From positions 141,636 through 205,635 of the forward strand of contig NZ_PNFP01000016.1 in the NCBI RefSeq assembly GCF_002940685.1: 64,000 bases of DNA, written 5' to 3'. The position numbers and the translations under genes are program-made. This DNA is from Ensifer adhaerens (GTDB lineage Bacteria > Pseudomonadota > Alphaproteobacteria > Rhizobiales > Rhizobiaceae). This document shows positions 16,937 through 26,359 of the stretch, piece after piece; positions within the stretch are counted from its first letter, which is position 1, and the number at the start of each line of letters is the position of its first letter. The notes below the pieces were generated by a model that did no database searches, had not been told where the DNA came from, and was given only the letters and a program-made list of their open reading frames with translations.

Positions 16937-18375
16937 CGGGAAGCCTTCGTTCTTTCGTGGTGTCCGTCGAGCGCGGCGGCGACCTCGACGATCACGTCGA
17001 ACGCCGTTTCCGCATCCTTTTCCGTCATGTCGAACTGTCCGGCCTGGAAACGGATCGCCACGCGGCCGTCGACGCGGGTCTGGGTCAGGTAGATGCGGCC
17101 GTCGTCGTTGATTGCGTTGACGAGCGCGATGGTATGGGCGTCCGGATCCCCTTCGCTCAGATGGCGGAACGAAAACAGCGACAGCATCGGCGCTGTGACG
17201 ATCTCGAAATCCTTGCGCGCACCAAGCCGCTCCGCCAGCCGCTCGGACCAGCGCACATGGTTGCGGATCATCGTCTGCAAGCCGTCCAGGCCATGGAAGC
17301 GCAACAGGAACCAGAGTTTCAGCGCGCGGAATCGCCGCCCGAGCGGGATCGTCCATTCCGAATAGTTGATGATGCCGTCGCGACCATGTGTCTTCAGGTA
17401 TTCCGGCTGGATCGCCAGGGTCTTGACCAGGTCGTCCGGGCTGCGGATGAAATGCGCCGAGCAATCGAATTGCGCGCCGAGCCATTTGTGCGGGTTGAAG
17501 ACGACGGAATCCGCCGCCTCGACGCCGGACCAGAGATGGCGGAACTCTTCGCAGATCATCGCGGCCCCGGCCCAGGCGGCGTCGACATGGACGTAGAGAC
17601 CGTGCGCGTGGGCGACCCGCACCACCTCGGCGATGTCGTCGCAGGCACCCGTGCTCGTGCCGCCGGTGCAGGCAATCACGCCGGCCGGCAACAGGCCTGC
17701 TGCCTTGTCCTTCAGGATCGCCGCTTCTAGCGCGATTGTGTCCATTGCGCGCCGCGCCCCCTTCGCCGGGATGCGCACGAGGTTCTCCTCGCCGATACCC
17801 GACACCCAGATGGCCCGATCGATCGAGGTGTGGACCTGATCCGACGAGTAGATGCGCAGTTGCGGCTGGCCGGAAAGACCCTTTTTGTTGCCATTCCAGC
17901 CGAGCGCCTTCTCGCGCATGACCAGCACGGCCGAGAGCGTCGCCGAGGAGGCCGAATCCTGGATGACGCCGGAGAAGCCCTCGGGCAGGCCGATCGCCTG
18001 GCGCAGCCAGTCGAGCACCTTCGTCTCAAGCTCGGTCGCCGCCGGCGAGGTCTGCCAGAGCATGCACTGCGCCGCCATGGCGGTGACGAGATATTCGGCG
18101 ACGACGGAGACGGGGGCGGCGTTGGCGGGGAAATAGGCGAAGAAACGCGGATGCTGCCAATGGGTCATGCCGGGCAGGATAATCTTTTCGAAGTCCTCGA
18201 AGATCGCCTGCATGTCCTCGCCGGTGCGCGGCGGCTGCGCCGGGATCTGGGCGGCAATCGCCCCCGGTGCCGTCTGCGCCCGCACCGGCCGGTCGCGGAG
18301 CGACGCCCGATAGTCGGCACCCCATTTCGCCGCCTTCAGCGACCATTCGCCGAAACTCTTCTGATCCATCCGCAT
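16933..18375 (-). CDS. PLP-dependent aromatic-L-amino-acid decarboxylase
   Basis: A 480-residue group II decarboxylase (DOPA/tyrosine/tryptophan decarboxylase family). The PLP lysine is in VFNPHKWLGAQFDCS near 300-314, with VHVDAAWAGAAMICEE upstream for the Asp that holds the pyridine ring and HWQHPRFFAYFPAN near 72-85 for the substrate-binding region. It converts an aromatic L-amino acid into the amine and CO2 in the cytoplasm. It is embedded between hpaD and hpaG and overlaps hpaG by ATGA. That placement suggests dopamine- or tyramine-type amines feed the pathway after oxidation to arylacetates, but the exact substrate cannot be read from the sequence. ATG at 18369 is an alternative start. 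Confidence 0.88.
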   Translation of the reverse strand: MRMDQKSFGEWSLKAAKWGADYRASLRDRPVRAQTAPGAIAAQIPAQPPRTGEDMQAIFEDFEKIILPGMTHWQHPRFFAYFPANAAPVSVVAEYLVTAMAAQCMLWQTSPAATELETKVLDWLRQAIGLPEGFSGVIQDSASSATLSAVLVMREKALGWNGNKKGLSGQPQLRIYSSDQVHTSIDRAIWVSGIGEENLVRIPAKGARRAMDTIALEAAILKDKAAGLLPAGVIACTGGTSTGACDDIAEVVRVAHAHGLYVHVDAAWAGAAMICEEFRHLWSGVEAADSVVFNPHKWLGAQFDCSAHFIRSPDDLVKTLAIQPEYLKTHGRDGIINYSEWTIPLGRRFRALKLWFLLRFHGLDGLQTMIRNHVRWSERLAERLGARKDFEIVTAPMLSLFSFRHLSEGDPDAHTIALVNAINDDGRIYLTQTRVDGRVAIRFQAGQFDMTEKDAETAFDVIVEVAAALDGHHERTKASR

Positions 18376-18421
18376 CCTCCCGTCGTTTGTGCCGCTTTAC
18401 CCGATCCGTCTTTCGAAAATG

Positions 18422-19402
18422 TCAGGGCGCGACGATCGGTTGGGCCTTGAGGATCGAGTCACGGATCTCGGCGCCGGCAAAGGCGCTGCCTTCCTCGAAC
18501 CAGGATTTCGGCGCCGGCGCACCCCAGAGCGTCTGGCGCTGCGGGTCCTTCAGGTCCCACTTGATCGGCTCAAGGTCCGGGTCGACGGTCTGGTAGTCCG
18601 AGCAGTAGATCTCGATCCGATGGCCATCCGGATCGCGGACATAGAGGAAGAAGGCGTTGGAGATGCCGTGGCGGCCGGGGCCGCGCTCGATATTGGCGAG
18701 CCAGCCCGAGGTCGACATCAGGTCGAGCAGGTCGATGATGTTGAGCGGCGTCGGCACCCAGAAGGCGGTGTGGTGCAGGCGTGGGCCGCGACCGTTGGTA
18801 AAGGCGATATCGTGAACGCCGCCCTTGCGGTGGGTCCAGGCGGCCCAGAGCCGTCCGGTTTCTTCATCGGCCGTGTATTCCGTCACGCGGAAACCGATCT
18901 CGTTGTAGAAGGCGACCGCCTCGTCGACATTGGGCGAGAAGCAGTTGAAATGGTCGATGCGCAGCGGTTTGACGCCGCGATAGAGCGCATACTTCTGGTG
19001 AATCGGCGGCAGGCGGTCCATCTTCGAATAGAATTCGAGCGGGATGCCCTGCGGATCGCGGGTGCGGAAGGTGCGCGATTGATAGGGACGTTCGATCCAT
19101 TCGACCGGCAAGTCCTTGCCCTTGAAGAAATGCGCCGCCTTTTCGAGATCCTCGTCGCCATAGACCTTGAAGCCGAGGTCGCGCGCCTCTGCAGTCGCCG
19201 CCTTCTTGAGGATGATGCAATGGTGGCCACGCTCCTCCATGGCGCGCAGATAGATCGTGTCCGCCGTCTCGTCGGTGACCTGCAGGCCGAGCACGTCGAC
19301 ATAGAAGGCGCGGGACTTGGCAAGGTCGGTGACGGCGAGTTCCACATGGCTCAGCCGCACGATGTTGAAGGGCGGATAAAGGTTCGGTTTCGGCAAGGGC
19401 AT
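18422..19402 (-). CDS. hpaD: 3,4-dihydroxyphenylacetate 2,3-dioxygenase (VOC-fold extradiol enzyme)
   Basis: A 326-residue type I extradiol dioxygenase that opens homoprotocatechuate at the 2,3 bond to give 5-carboxymethyl-2-hydroxymuconate semialdehyde. Two vicinal-oxygen-chelate modules are present. The metal ligands are recognisable as the His in RIDHFNCF (near 150), the His in LHHTAFW (near 210) and the Glu in HRIEIYCSDY (near 263). This is the Brevibacterium/Arthrobacter-like Fe/Mn enzyme type and not the enterobacterial LigB-fold HpaD. The gene lies 33 nt after hpaE in the operon. Confidence 0.92.
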   Translation of the reverse strand: MPLPKPNLYPPFNIVRLSHVELAVTDLAKSRAFYVDVLGLQVTDETADTIYLRAMEERGHHCIILKKAATAEARDLGFKVYGDEDLEKAAHFFKGKDLPVEWIERPYQSRTFRTRDPQGIPLEFYSKMDRLPPIHQKYALYRGVKPLRIDHFNCFSPNVDEAVAFYNEIGFRVTEYTADEETGRLWAAWTHRKGGVHDIAFTNGRGPRLHHTAFWVPTPLNIIDLLDLMSTSGWLANIERGPGRHGISNAFFLYVRDPDGHRIEIYCSDYQTVDPDLEPIKWDLKDPQRQTLWGAPAPKSWFEEGSAFAGAEIRDSILKAQPIVAP

Positions 19403-19435
19403 TGATGTCTCCTCCAGATATTTCTGCCAGCGCGC

Positions 19436-20953
<1,518 letters not shown>

Positions 20954-21016
20954 GATGGTCTCCGATGCTGGCGCAGACTTTCGCCGCGCACTGCTGTTTT
21001 TGTGAGAGGGCCGCGC

Positions 21017-21409
21017 TCAGCCGTTGGAGGCGCGCAGCCTGGGGTGAATGGCGTTTTTCTTCCAGCTCAGCTCCGGATCGATCTCACGGATCTCTAGGCT
21101 GAGGGCGAAATGCGGTGTCTCGAACAGGGAGGAAAGCTCGTCGCTCACAGCCTTGAAAATGGCTTCCCCGGTCACCTTCTTTTCGGCCGCCGTGCGGCCG
21201 CGGCCGATGCGGAAGGACAGGTCGATGAAGCCGTTTTCCGGCAAAAGGTCGGCGATCGCATAGTCACAGCTCTGGATCGTGCGCACCCTGACGGCACCAA
21301 GCTCGAACAGGCCGGTGCCGAGGATGGTCGCGTGGATCGTGCGGCACAACTTCGCAAAGTCGACGCGGCCGTCGAGATTGGCGGAGTATTCGATTGTCAG
21401 GTGCGGCAT
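21017..21409 (-). CDS. hpaF: 5-carboxymethyl-2-hydroxymuconate delta-isomerase
   Basis: A 130-residue tautomerase-superfamily enzyme that isomerises 5-carboxymethyl-2-hydroxymuconate to 5-oxopent-3-ene-1,2,5-tricarboxylate. After removal of Met the catalytic Pro is N-terminal (MPHLTIEYSANLD). RIGRGRTAAEKKVTGEAIF near 67-85 and the C-terminal LSLEIREIDPELSWKKN fit the CHMI family. It is the first gene of the hpa operon; its start is 28 bp from the TTAAC-N2-GTTAA site and divergent from hpaR. Confidence 0.93.
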   Translation of the reverse strand: MPHLTIEYSANLDGRVDFAKLCRTIHATILGTGLFELGAVRVRTIQSCDYAIADLLPENGFIDLSFRIGRGRTAAEKKVTGEAIFKAVSDELSSLFETPHFALSLEIREIDPELSWKKNAIHPRLRASNG

Positions 21410-21436
21410 CTTTCCTCCCGATGCGCTCTCATATAT

Positions 21437-21448
21437 TTAACACGTTAA
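21437..21448. promoter_or_regulatory. Inverted repeat TTAAC-N2-GTTAA, candidate HpaR operator
   Basis: Exact 5-bp arms lie in the 108-bp divergent region between hpaF and hpaR. The element is AT-rich in a GC-rich background and is 28 bp from hpaF and 69 bp from hpaR. MarR-type repressors bind such short AT-rich palindromes in divergent promoters, so it probably mediates repression by HpaR and release by aromatic ligand. Confidence 0.6.
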
Positions 21449-21517
21449 TGAAATTGATGGCGGTGTCAAGCAGCCCGGAGTCACTGCCCGCGCCTGCCAA
21501 TTGCGGAACGAAAGAAA

Positions 21518-22006
21518 ATGTCCGATAGAACGCCCATGAGCCGCGAGAAAAAACCTGATGACCTGGGCCATGACGCCCTTCTGCCGCACAATACGCGTCG
21601 ATCGCTGCCGATCGCCCTTTTGCGCGCCCGTGAAGCGGTGATGGCGCATTTCCGCCCGATGCTCGCCCGCCATGATATCACCGAGCAGCAATGGCGGGTG
21701 ATCCGCATTCTCGCCGAGGCCGGCCGGGTCGATGCCTCCGAGATGGCCGACAAGGCCTTCATCCTGGCGCCGAGCCTCACCCGCATCATCCGCTCGCTCG
21801 AGGAGCGCGGCCTGATCACCAAGCACAAGGACGCCGACGACGGCCGGCGCGTGCTGCTCGAGATCGCGCCCGAGGGCATGCGTGTGATCGCCGATGTCAG
21901 CCCGGAGAGCCGGGCGATCTACGAGGAGCTCGAAACCCGCTACGGCCGCGAGCGTGTCGAAGTCCTGCTCGACATGCTGGACGAGCTGGCGACCCTCAAC
22001 GACTAA
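21518..22006 (+). CDS. hpaR: MarR-family regulator of homoprotocatechuate degradation
   Basis: A 162-residue winged-helix repressor. It matches HpaR in the N-terminal RRSLPIALLRAREAVM segment (near 27-42), the ITEQQWRVIRILAEAG helix, the recognition region near ILAPSLTRIIRSLEERGLI, and the wing DADDGRRVLLEI. It is divergent from the operon it most likely represses. ATG at 21518 is used; ATG at 21536 is possible. It lies convergent to the next operon, whose last gene stops 21 nt downstream. Confidence 0.92.
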   Translation: MSDRTPMSREKKPDDLGHDALLPHNTRRSLPIALLRAREAVMAHFRPMLARHDITEQQWRVIRILAEAGRVDASEMADKAFILAPSLTRIIRSLEERGLITKHKDADDGRRVLLEIAPEGMRVIADVSPESRAIYEELETRYGRERVEVLLDMLDELATLND

Positions 22007-22026
22007 GGGCTGCGGCAGCGCCCCGA

Positions 22027-23031
22027 TCATCTGAAACCCAATTCGTCTGCGAGCGCCAGCGTCTCGTCGGCGTAGCGCAGGACGCGTTCGCGCGCACCGG
22101 GCAGTTCCGGGCGAGCGGCAAACCAGCCGATGTAGGTGAGGCTGCGAAACACCAGAAACAGCGGCAGACCGGACAGCGCTTCCTCCGTCAGGCTGCGCCT
22201 GCTGCGATAGCCGGCGATAAGAGCCGCCTCGATGGCCTCATAGGCAGGTTCGCGGCGGTTTTTCAGAAGCGCGGTGGCGATGTCGAAAAGGCGAAAACCG
22301 TAGCCGGCATCGTCGAAATCGATGAAGACTACGCCCCTCTCGCCGACGAGCACATTTTCCCGAACGAGATCCGCATGGATCAATCCGAAATCCTGAGCGG
22401 GTAGCGTCGCCAGCCTTCGCCGAAGATCATGGCGCAACGCCGAAAGCGCTGCTGCCTGCGTCGAAGACAGGGCGTCGCAGTCCCAGAACCGTCCCCAAAG
22501 CGGCCGCTCGCCGAGCAGGCCTTCCGCATCCCAGGCGGGACGCCAGAATCCCTCCGGTGGAGTCCAGCGGTCGGCGAGATTGTGCATCTCGGCCATGGTG
22601 GCGCCGAGTGCCGAGAAGATCGCGCCGAGCTTTTCGGGCGCGTGGGACAGCGGCTTTCCGCTTTCTCCGAGCGCCTGTCCGTCCATCCAGCCGATGATAT
22701 CGGCGTGCTGCGCGGTAAAATCGCCGGCGTCAGGCAGGGCGACAAGCAGGCGTCCGTCCGCCGCTGCGATCGGCCGCGGCACCGCCAGACCGCCATCGCC
22801 GAGTGCTGCCATCCATTGCAACTCCGAGCGAAGGGCTGCTTCGCCGTGATAGCCGGCGCGGTGCAGCCGCAGCGCTGCGGGGCGGCCGTCGCCGAGACGG
22901 ACGCGGAATACGGCGTTTTCCCGATACTTCAGCAACTCCGGTCGCTGGTCGGCGGCGCCCCAGTGGACGAGCGCCTGTCGGGCCCGCCGGTCGAGCGCGG
23001 CGCGAAAGTGCGGCGGCAGGTCGGTAACCAT
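22027..23031 (-). CDS. APH-fold small-molecule kinase, hydroxylysine-kinase-like
   Basis: A 334-residue protein-kinase-like phosphotransferase. It has the catalytic loop FGLIHADLVRENVLVGE (near 230-246; D in HADL, N following) and the metal-binding FIDFDDAGYGFRLFDIA (near 250-266). It phosphorylates a hydroxyl of a small metabolite. Human hydroxylysine kinase belongs to this fold. The gene upstream, 7 nt away, encodes a class III PLP enzyme resembling the phospholyases that act after such kinases, so an amino-alcohol or hydroxy-amino-acid substrate is likely. The ATG at 23031 is chosen; a longer frame runs into the upstream gene. Last gene of a six-gene operon. Confidence 0.7.
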   Translation of the reverse strand: MVTDLPPHFRAALDRRARQALVHWGAADQRPELLKYRENAVFRVRLGDGRPAALRLHRAGYHGEAALRSELQWMAALGDGGLAVPRPIAAADGRLLVALPDAGDFTAQHADIIGWMDGQALGESGKPLSHAPEKLGAIFSALGATMAEMHNLADRWTPPEGFWRPAWDAEGLLGERPLWGRFWDCDALSSTQAAALSALRHDLRRRLATLPAQDFGLIHADLVRENVLVGERGVVFIDFDDAGYGFRLFDIATALLKNRREPAYEAIEAALIAGYRSRRSLTEEALSGLPLFLVFRSLTYIGWFAARPELPGARERVLRYADETLALADELGFR

Positions 23032-23038
23032 CGACGGC

Positions 23039-24322
23039 TCAAAGACCCGAGAGCACGTCGTCGAGCGTCGACAGCATGAAATCGGCATTGTCACGGGTAA
23101 ACGGCATCGGCGGCCTGATCTTCGTCGTGCATTGGTGGATACCAAGCTTGCCCATCAGCACGCCTCGCTCTCGCATTGCGTTGACCACCTTGGTCGCGAG
23201 CGTGCTCGCCGGTGTTTTTTCGGCGCGGTCGATGACGAGTTCGGCACCGAAGAACAGGCCGCTGCCCCTGATATCGCCGATCATCCCGTGTTTCTCCGCC
23301 AGCCGCGTGAGACCGGCCTTGGCATAGGCGCCGACATCGGCGGCGTTCTCGATGAGCTTCTCAGTTTCGATCACGTCGAGCACCGCCATGGCCGCCGCGC
23401 AGGAGACCGGGTTGCCGCCGAAGGTGTTGAAGTAGCGAAACGCCTTGCGGAACGCGTTGAGCATATCGGCACCCGCGACCACCCCTCCGATCGGGTGGCC
23501 GTTGCCCATCGGTTTTCCGAGCGTGACGATATCGGGCACGATGCCGGCCTTCTGGTGTCCCCACATATGGCCGCCGGTGCGACCGAAACCCGGCTGGACC
23601 TCGTCGGCAATGACAAGGCCGCCCGCCTTCCTGACGGCGGCGACGGCGCCGTCGAGAAAGCCCGCAGGCAATTCCGGAAAACCTTCGTTGGCGAAGAAGG
23701 GATCGATGATCAGCGCCGAGAAACCGTGCGGGCTCGCTTCAAGCGAGGCGATCGCCTCCTCGACCTTGGCGGTAAACGCCGCTGCAAAGGCCGCACCCGG
23801 CTCGCCGCCGAGCGGCCGGTAGCTGTCCGGCGCCGGCACGTGGCGGACGTGTCCGCCGAAGCCGCCGACCGGCGGCATGCGGGTCGAAAGCTGCGACACG
23901 GCTACCGTATTGCCGTGATAGGTGTGGTCGGTGGCAATCACCCCGGTCTTGCCGGTTACGGCCTGGGCCATGCGCAACGCGACATCGTTCGCCTCGCTGC
24001 CGGTGCAGGTGAGGATCGCCGTGTCGAGGCTGTTGTCGAAGGTGGCTGTCAGCCGCTCGACATAGTCGAGAATGCCTTCATGCAGATAGCGGGTGTGGGT
24101 GTTGAGGGTAGATGCCTGCCGGGCAATCGCCTCGGTCACCCGTGGATGGCAATGGCCGACATGCGGCACATTGTTATAGCAGTCGAGATAACGGCGGCCG
24201 TCGGCGTCGAAAAGCCAGACGCCCTCGCCGCGCACCAGATGCACCGGCTCTTCGTAGAAGAGCGACATGTTGCGCCCGAGCAGCCGCTCGCGGCGCGCGA
24301 TCAGATCCGCGTTGCCGGTCAT
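23039..24322 (-). CDS. Class III PLP enzyme resembling amine-phosphate phospholyases (AGXT2L1/2 type)
   Basis: A 427-residue class III aminotransferase-fold enzyme. The N-terminal YLDCYNNVPHVGHCHPRV (near 47-64) is close to the hallmark of ethanolamine-phosphate and 5-phosphohydroxylysine phospholyases. The PLP lysine is in VTLGKPMGNGHPIGGVV (near 270-286), also typical of that branch, and IADEVQPGFGRTG carries the cofactor-binding Asp. Such enzymes eliminate phosphate and ammonia from an O-phosphorylated amino alcohol, giving an aldehyde. The adjacent kinase gene fits this role. An ordinary transaminase cannot be excluded. Located 4 nt after the second aminotransferase gene. Confidence 0.75.
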   Translation of the reverse strand: MTGNADLIARRERLLGRNMSLFYEEPVHLVRGEGVWLFDADGRRYLDCYNNVPHVGHCHPRVTEAIARQASTLNTHTRYLHEGILDYVERLTATFDNSLDTAILTCTGSEANDVALRMAQAVTGKTGVIATDHTYHGNTVAVSQLSTRMPPVGGFGGHVRHVPAPDSYRPLGGEPGAAFAAAFTAKVEEAIASLEASPHGFSALIIDPFFANEGFPELPAGFLDGAVAAVRKAGGLVIADEVQPGFGRTGGHMWGHQKAGIVPDIVTLGKPMGNGHPIGGVVAGADMLNAFRKAFRYFNTFGGNPVSCAAAMAVLDVIETEKLIENAADVGAYAKAGLTRLAEKHGMIGDIRGSGLFFGAELVIDRAEKTPASTLATKVVNAMRERGVLMGKLGIHQCTTKIRPPMPFTRDNADFMLSTLDDVLSGL

Positions 24323-24326
24323 GCTC

Positions 24327-25688
24327 CTAACCCCTTGCGGCGGAGAGGCCGGCGTCGAGCGCCGTGAGGATGCGGGTGACGTCTTCGGCGGTCACGATCA
24401 GCGGCGGCGACAGGATGACGTTGGCGCCCGAGGTGCGCACCATGACGCCAGCGTCATAGGTCACGTCCTGGACCTTCTGCACGATGTCCTTCGCGGCGCC
24501 TGATTTCTTCTCGCGGTCAGAAACCAGTTCGAGGGCGCACATCAGCCCCTTGCCGCGCACGTCGCCGATCAGCTCGTGCCGGGCCTTCAGCGCTTCGAGG
24601 CCGGCGATCAGCTCTTCGCCGCGCGCCTTGGCATTGGCCGCCACGTTCTGCTTGCGCGTCTCCTTGAGTGTTGCAACGGCTGCCGCCGCGCCGACCGGGT
24701 GGCCGGAATAGGTGTAGCCATGGCCGATCGATCCGGCGGCCGTCCTGTTGCTCTCGAAGACTTGCGCAACCTTGTCGGCGATCATCACGGCGCCGAAGGG
24801 ATAGTAGCCGTTGGTGATCGCCTTGGCGGTCGACATGAAGTCCGGCTTCACGCCGAAGAGGCGCGAGCCGGTCCAGGCGCCGGTGCGGCCGAAGGCAGTG
24901 ATCACTTCGTCGGCGATCAGGAGGATGCCGTGGCGGTCGCAGATCTCGCGCATCAGCGGCATGAAGGTCTCGTGCGGCACGATCACGCCGCCGGCGCCGA
25001 GCACCGGCTCCATGATCAGTGCCGCGATCGTGTCGGCGCCCTGGAAGGCGATCTCGTCTTCAAAAAGCCGCGCGATCGCCTTTGCAATGATGGCGCCATC
25101 GGTGGTGTCGAACGGGTTGCGATAGGTGTAGGGGGCCGGCAGATGGAAGACGCCCGGCAGCAGCGGCTCGTAGTTGCGGCGGAAATTGGCGTTGCCGTTG
25201 ACCGAGGCACCGCCGAAATGGGTGCCGTGATAGCCCTTTTTCAACGCGACGAACTTGGTGCGCTCCGGCTGGCCGTTGAGCTTGTGATACTGGCGGGCAA
25301 GCCTGAGGCAGGTCTCGACGGAATCCGAGCCGCCAGAGGTGAAGAAGGAGCGGGTCAGGCCATCCTCGCGGAACCATTCCGAGAGTTCGTAGGAAAGCTC
25401 GATCAGCGGCGAATTGGTGGTGCCGCGGAAGGTCGAATAATAGGGCAGCTCGTCGAGCTGGCGGCGGATCGCCTCCTTCACCGGTTCGCAGGAATAGCCG
25501 AGATTGACGTTCCAGAGCCCGCCGACCGCATCGAGCACCTTCTTGCCGTGGATGTCTACGATCTCGACGCCCTCGCCGGCATTGATGATGCGCGGCGGGC
25601 TCGCCTGCATCTCGGCCGGATGGGCCATCGGGTGCCAGAGGTGGCGGGCATTGTTCTCGATGAGGAAGTTGGTTTCGCGCATGGTCAT
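24327..25688 (-). CDS. Class III aminotransferase (omega-amino acid/amine:pyruvate type)
   Basis: A 453-residue fold-type I PLP enzyme that moves an amino group from an amine or omega-amino acid to a keto acid such as pyruvate. The cofactor-binding pattern ILLIADEVITAFGRTGAWTG lies near 254-273 and the PLP lysine is in MSTAKAITNGYYPFGAV near 286-302. The N-terminal HLWHPMAHPAE and GGLWNVNLGYSCEPV are typical of the diamine/beta-alanine group. It overlaps the upstream HAD gene by ATGA, so it is translationally coupled. Confidence 0.88.
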   Translation of the reverse strand: MTMRETNFLIENNARHLWHPMAHPAEMQASPPRIINAGEGVEIVDIHGKKVLDAVGGLWNVNLGYSCEPVKEAIRRQLDELPYYSTFRGTTNSPLIELSYELSEWFREDGLTRSFFTSGGSDSVETCLRLARQYHKLNGQPERTKFVALKKGYHGTHFGGASVNGNANFRRNYEPLLPGVFHLPAPYTYRNPFDTTDGAIIAKAIARLFEDEIAFQGADTIAALIMEPVLGAGGVIVPHETFMPLMREICDRHGILLIADEVITAFGRTGAWTGSRLFGVKPDFMSTAKAITNGYYPFGAVMIADKVAQVFESNRTAAGSIGHGYTYSGHPVGAAAAVATLKETRKQNVAANAKARGEELIAGLEALKARHELIGDVRGKGLMCALELVSDREKKSGAAKDIVQKVQDVTYDAGVMVRTSGANVILSPPLIVTAEDVTRILTALDAGLSAARG

Positions 25689-26359
25689 GCTCCTGTCAGT
25701 TCGAGGCCGAGCATCCGAAGCGCCCGGGCATAGCTCTCGGTGGGGCGGGTGACGTCGAAATGGACGTGAGGCAGGCCGACGGCCCGCGCACCCTCGATGT
25801 TCTTCAACTGGTCATCCACGAAGACGCAGGCCTCGCGCGGCAAGTTGAGCTGGTTCAGCACCAGCTCGTAGGCGCGCGGATCCGGCTTCAGGACGTTGGT
25901 GTAGGTGGCGTCGACGATCGTCTCGAAGAGCTCGATCAGCGGAAAACGCTTACGGAACGCGACGCCGTAGAAGAGGTCGAGTTCGTTGGAGAGGATCGCG
26001 AGCCGGATACCGGATTTGTGAGCCGCAAGGATCGCGTCGCGTGCTTCAGGGCGCAGCACGAGTTCGGGTTCCGCCCCGCGTGCTCGCTGCACGAAGGTCT
26101 TCATGTCGCTCCAGTCTTCGCCGAGCAACTGTCCGACCTCGCGCGTGCGTGTCGTCCAGTAGTCGCGCTCGGTGATCTCGCGCCGCTGCATCGCCGCCCA
26201 GAGCGGATCGCTTGCCGGATCGAAGGGCCCGCGCCAGGTGAGTGTGCCGGCCGCAAGGCCGAGCGCGCGTTCGGTGATGTCGTGGGTTTCGAACAGCGTG
26301 CGGGTGACGACGCCGCCGAAATCGAGGATCAAGGCGCGTTCGGTCATGGTGTTCGTCAT
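25685..26359 (-). CDS. HAD-superfamily hydrolase
   Basis: A 224-residue haloacid dehalogenase-like phosphatase. Motif I is ALILDFGGVVTRT near 8-20 with Asp as nucleophile, though the usual second Asp is replaced by Gly-Val, as seen in some YihX-like members. Motif II is ILSNE, motif III includes the Lys of VLKPDPRAYE, and motif IV is CVFVDDQLKNIEGA. The ATG overlaps the stop of the Tm-1-like gene by ATGA and its own stop overlaps the aminotransferase start the same way. Substrate unknown; a phosphorylated intermediate of this operon is the natural guess. Confidence 0.85.
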   Translation of the reverse strand: MTNTMTERALILDFGGVVTRTLFETHDITERALGLAAGTLTWRGPFDPASDPLWAAMQRREITERDYWTTRTREVGQLLGEDWSDMKTFVQRARGAEPELVLRPEARDAILAAHKSGIRLAILSNELDLFYGVAFRKRFPLIELFETIVDATYTNVLKPDPRAYELVLNQLNLPREACVFVDDQLKNIEGARAVGLPHVHFDVTRPTESYARALRMLGLELTGA

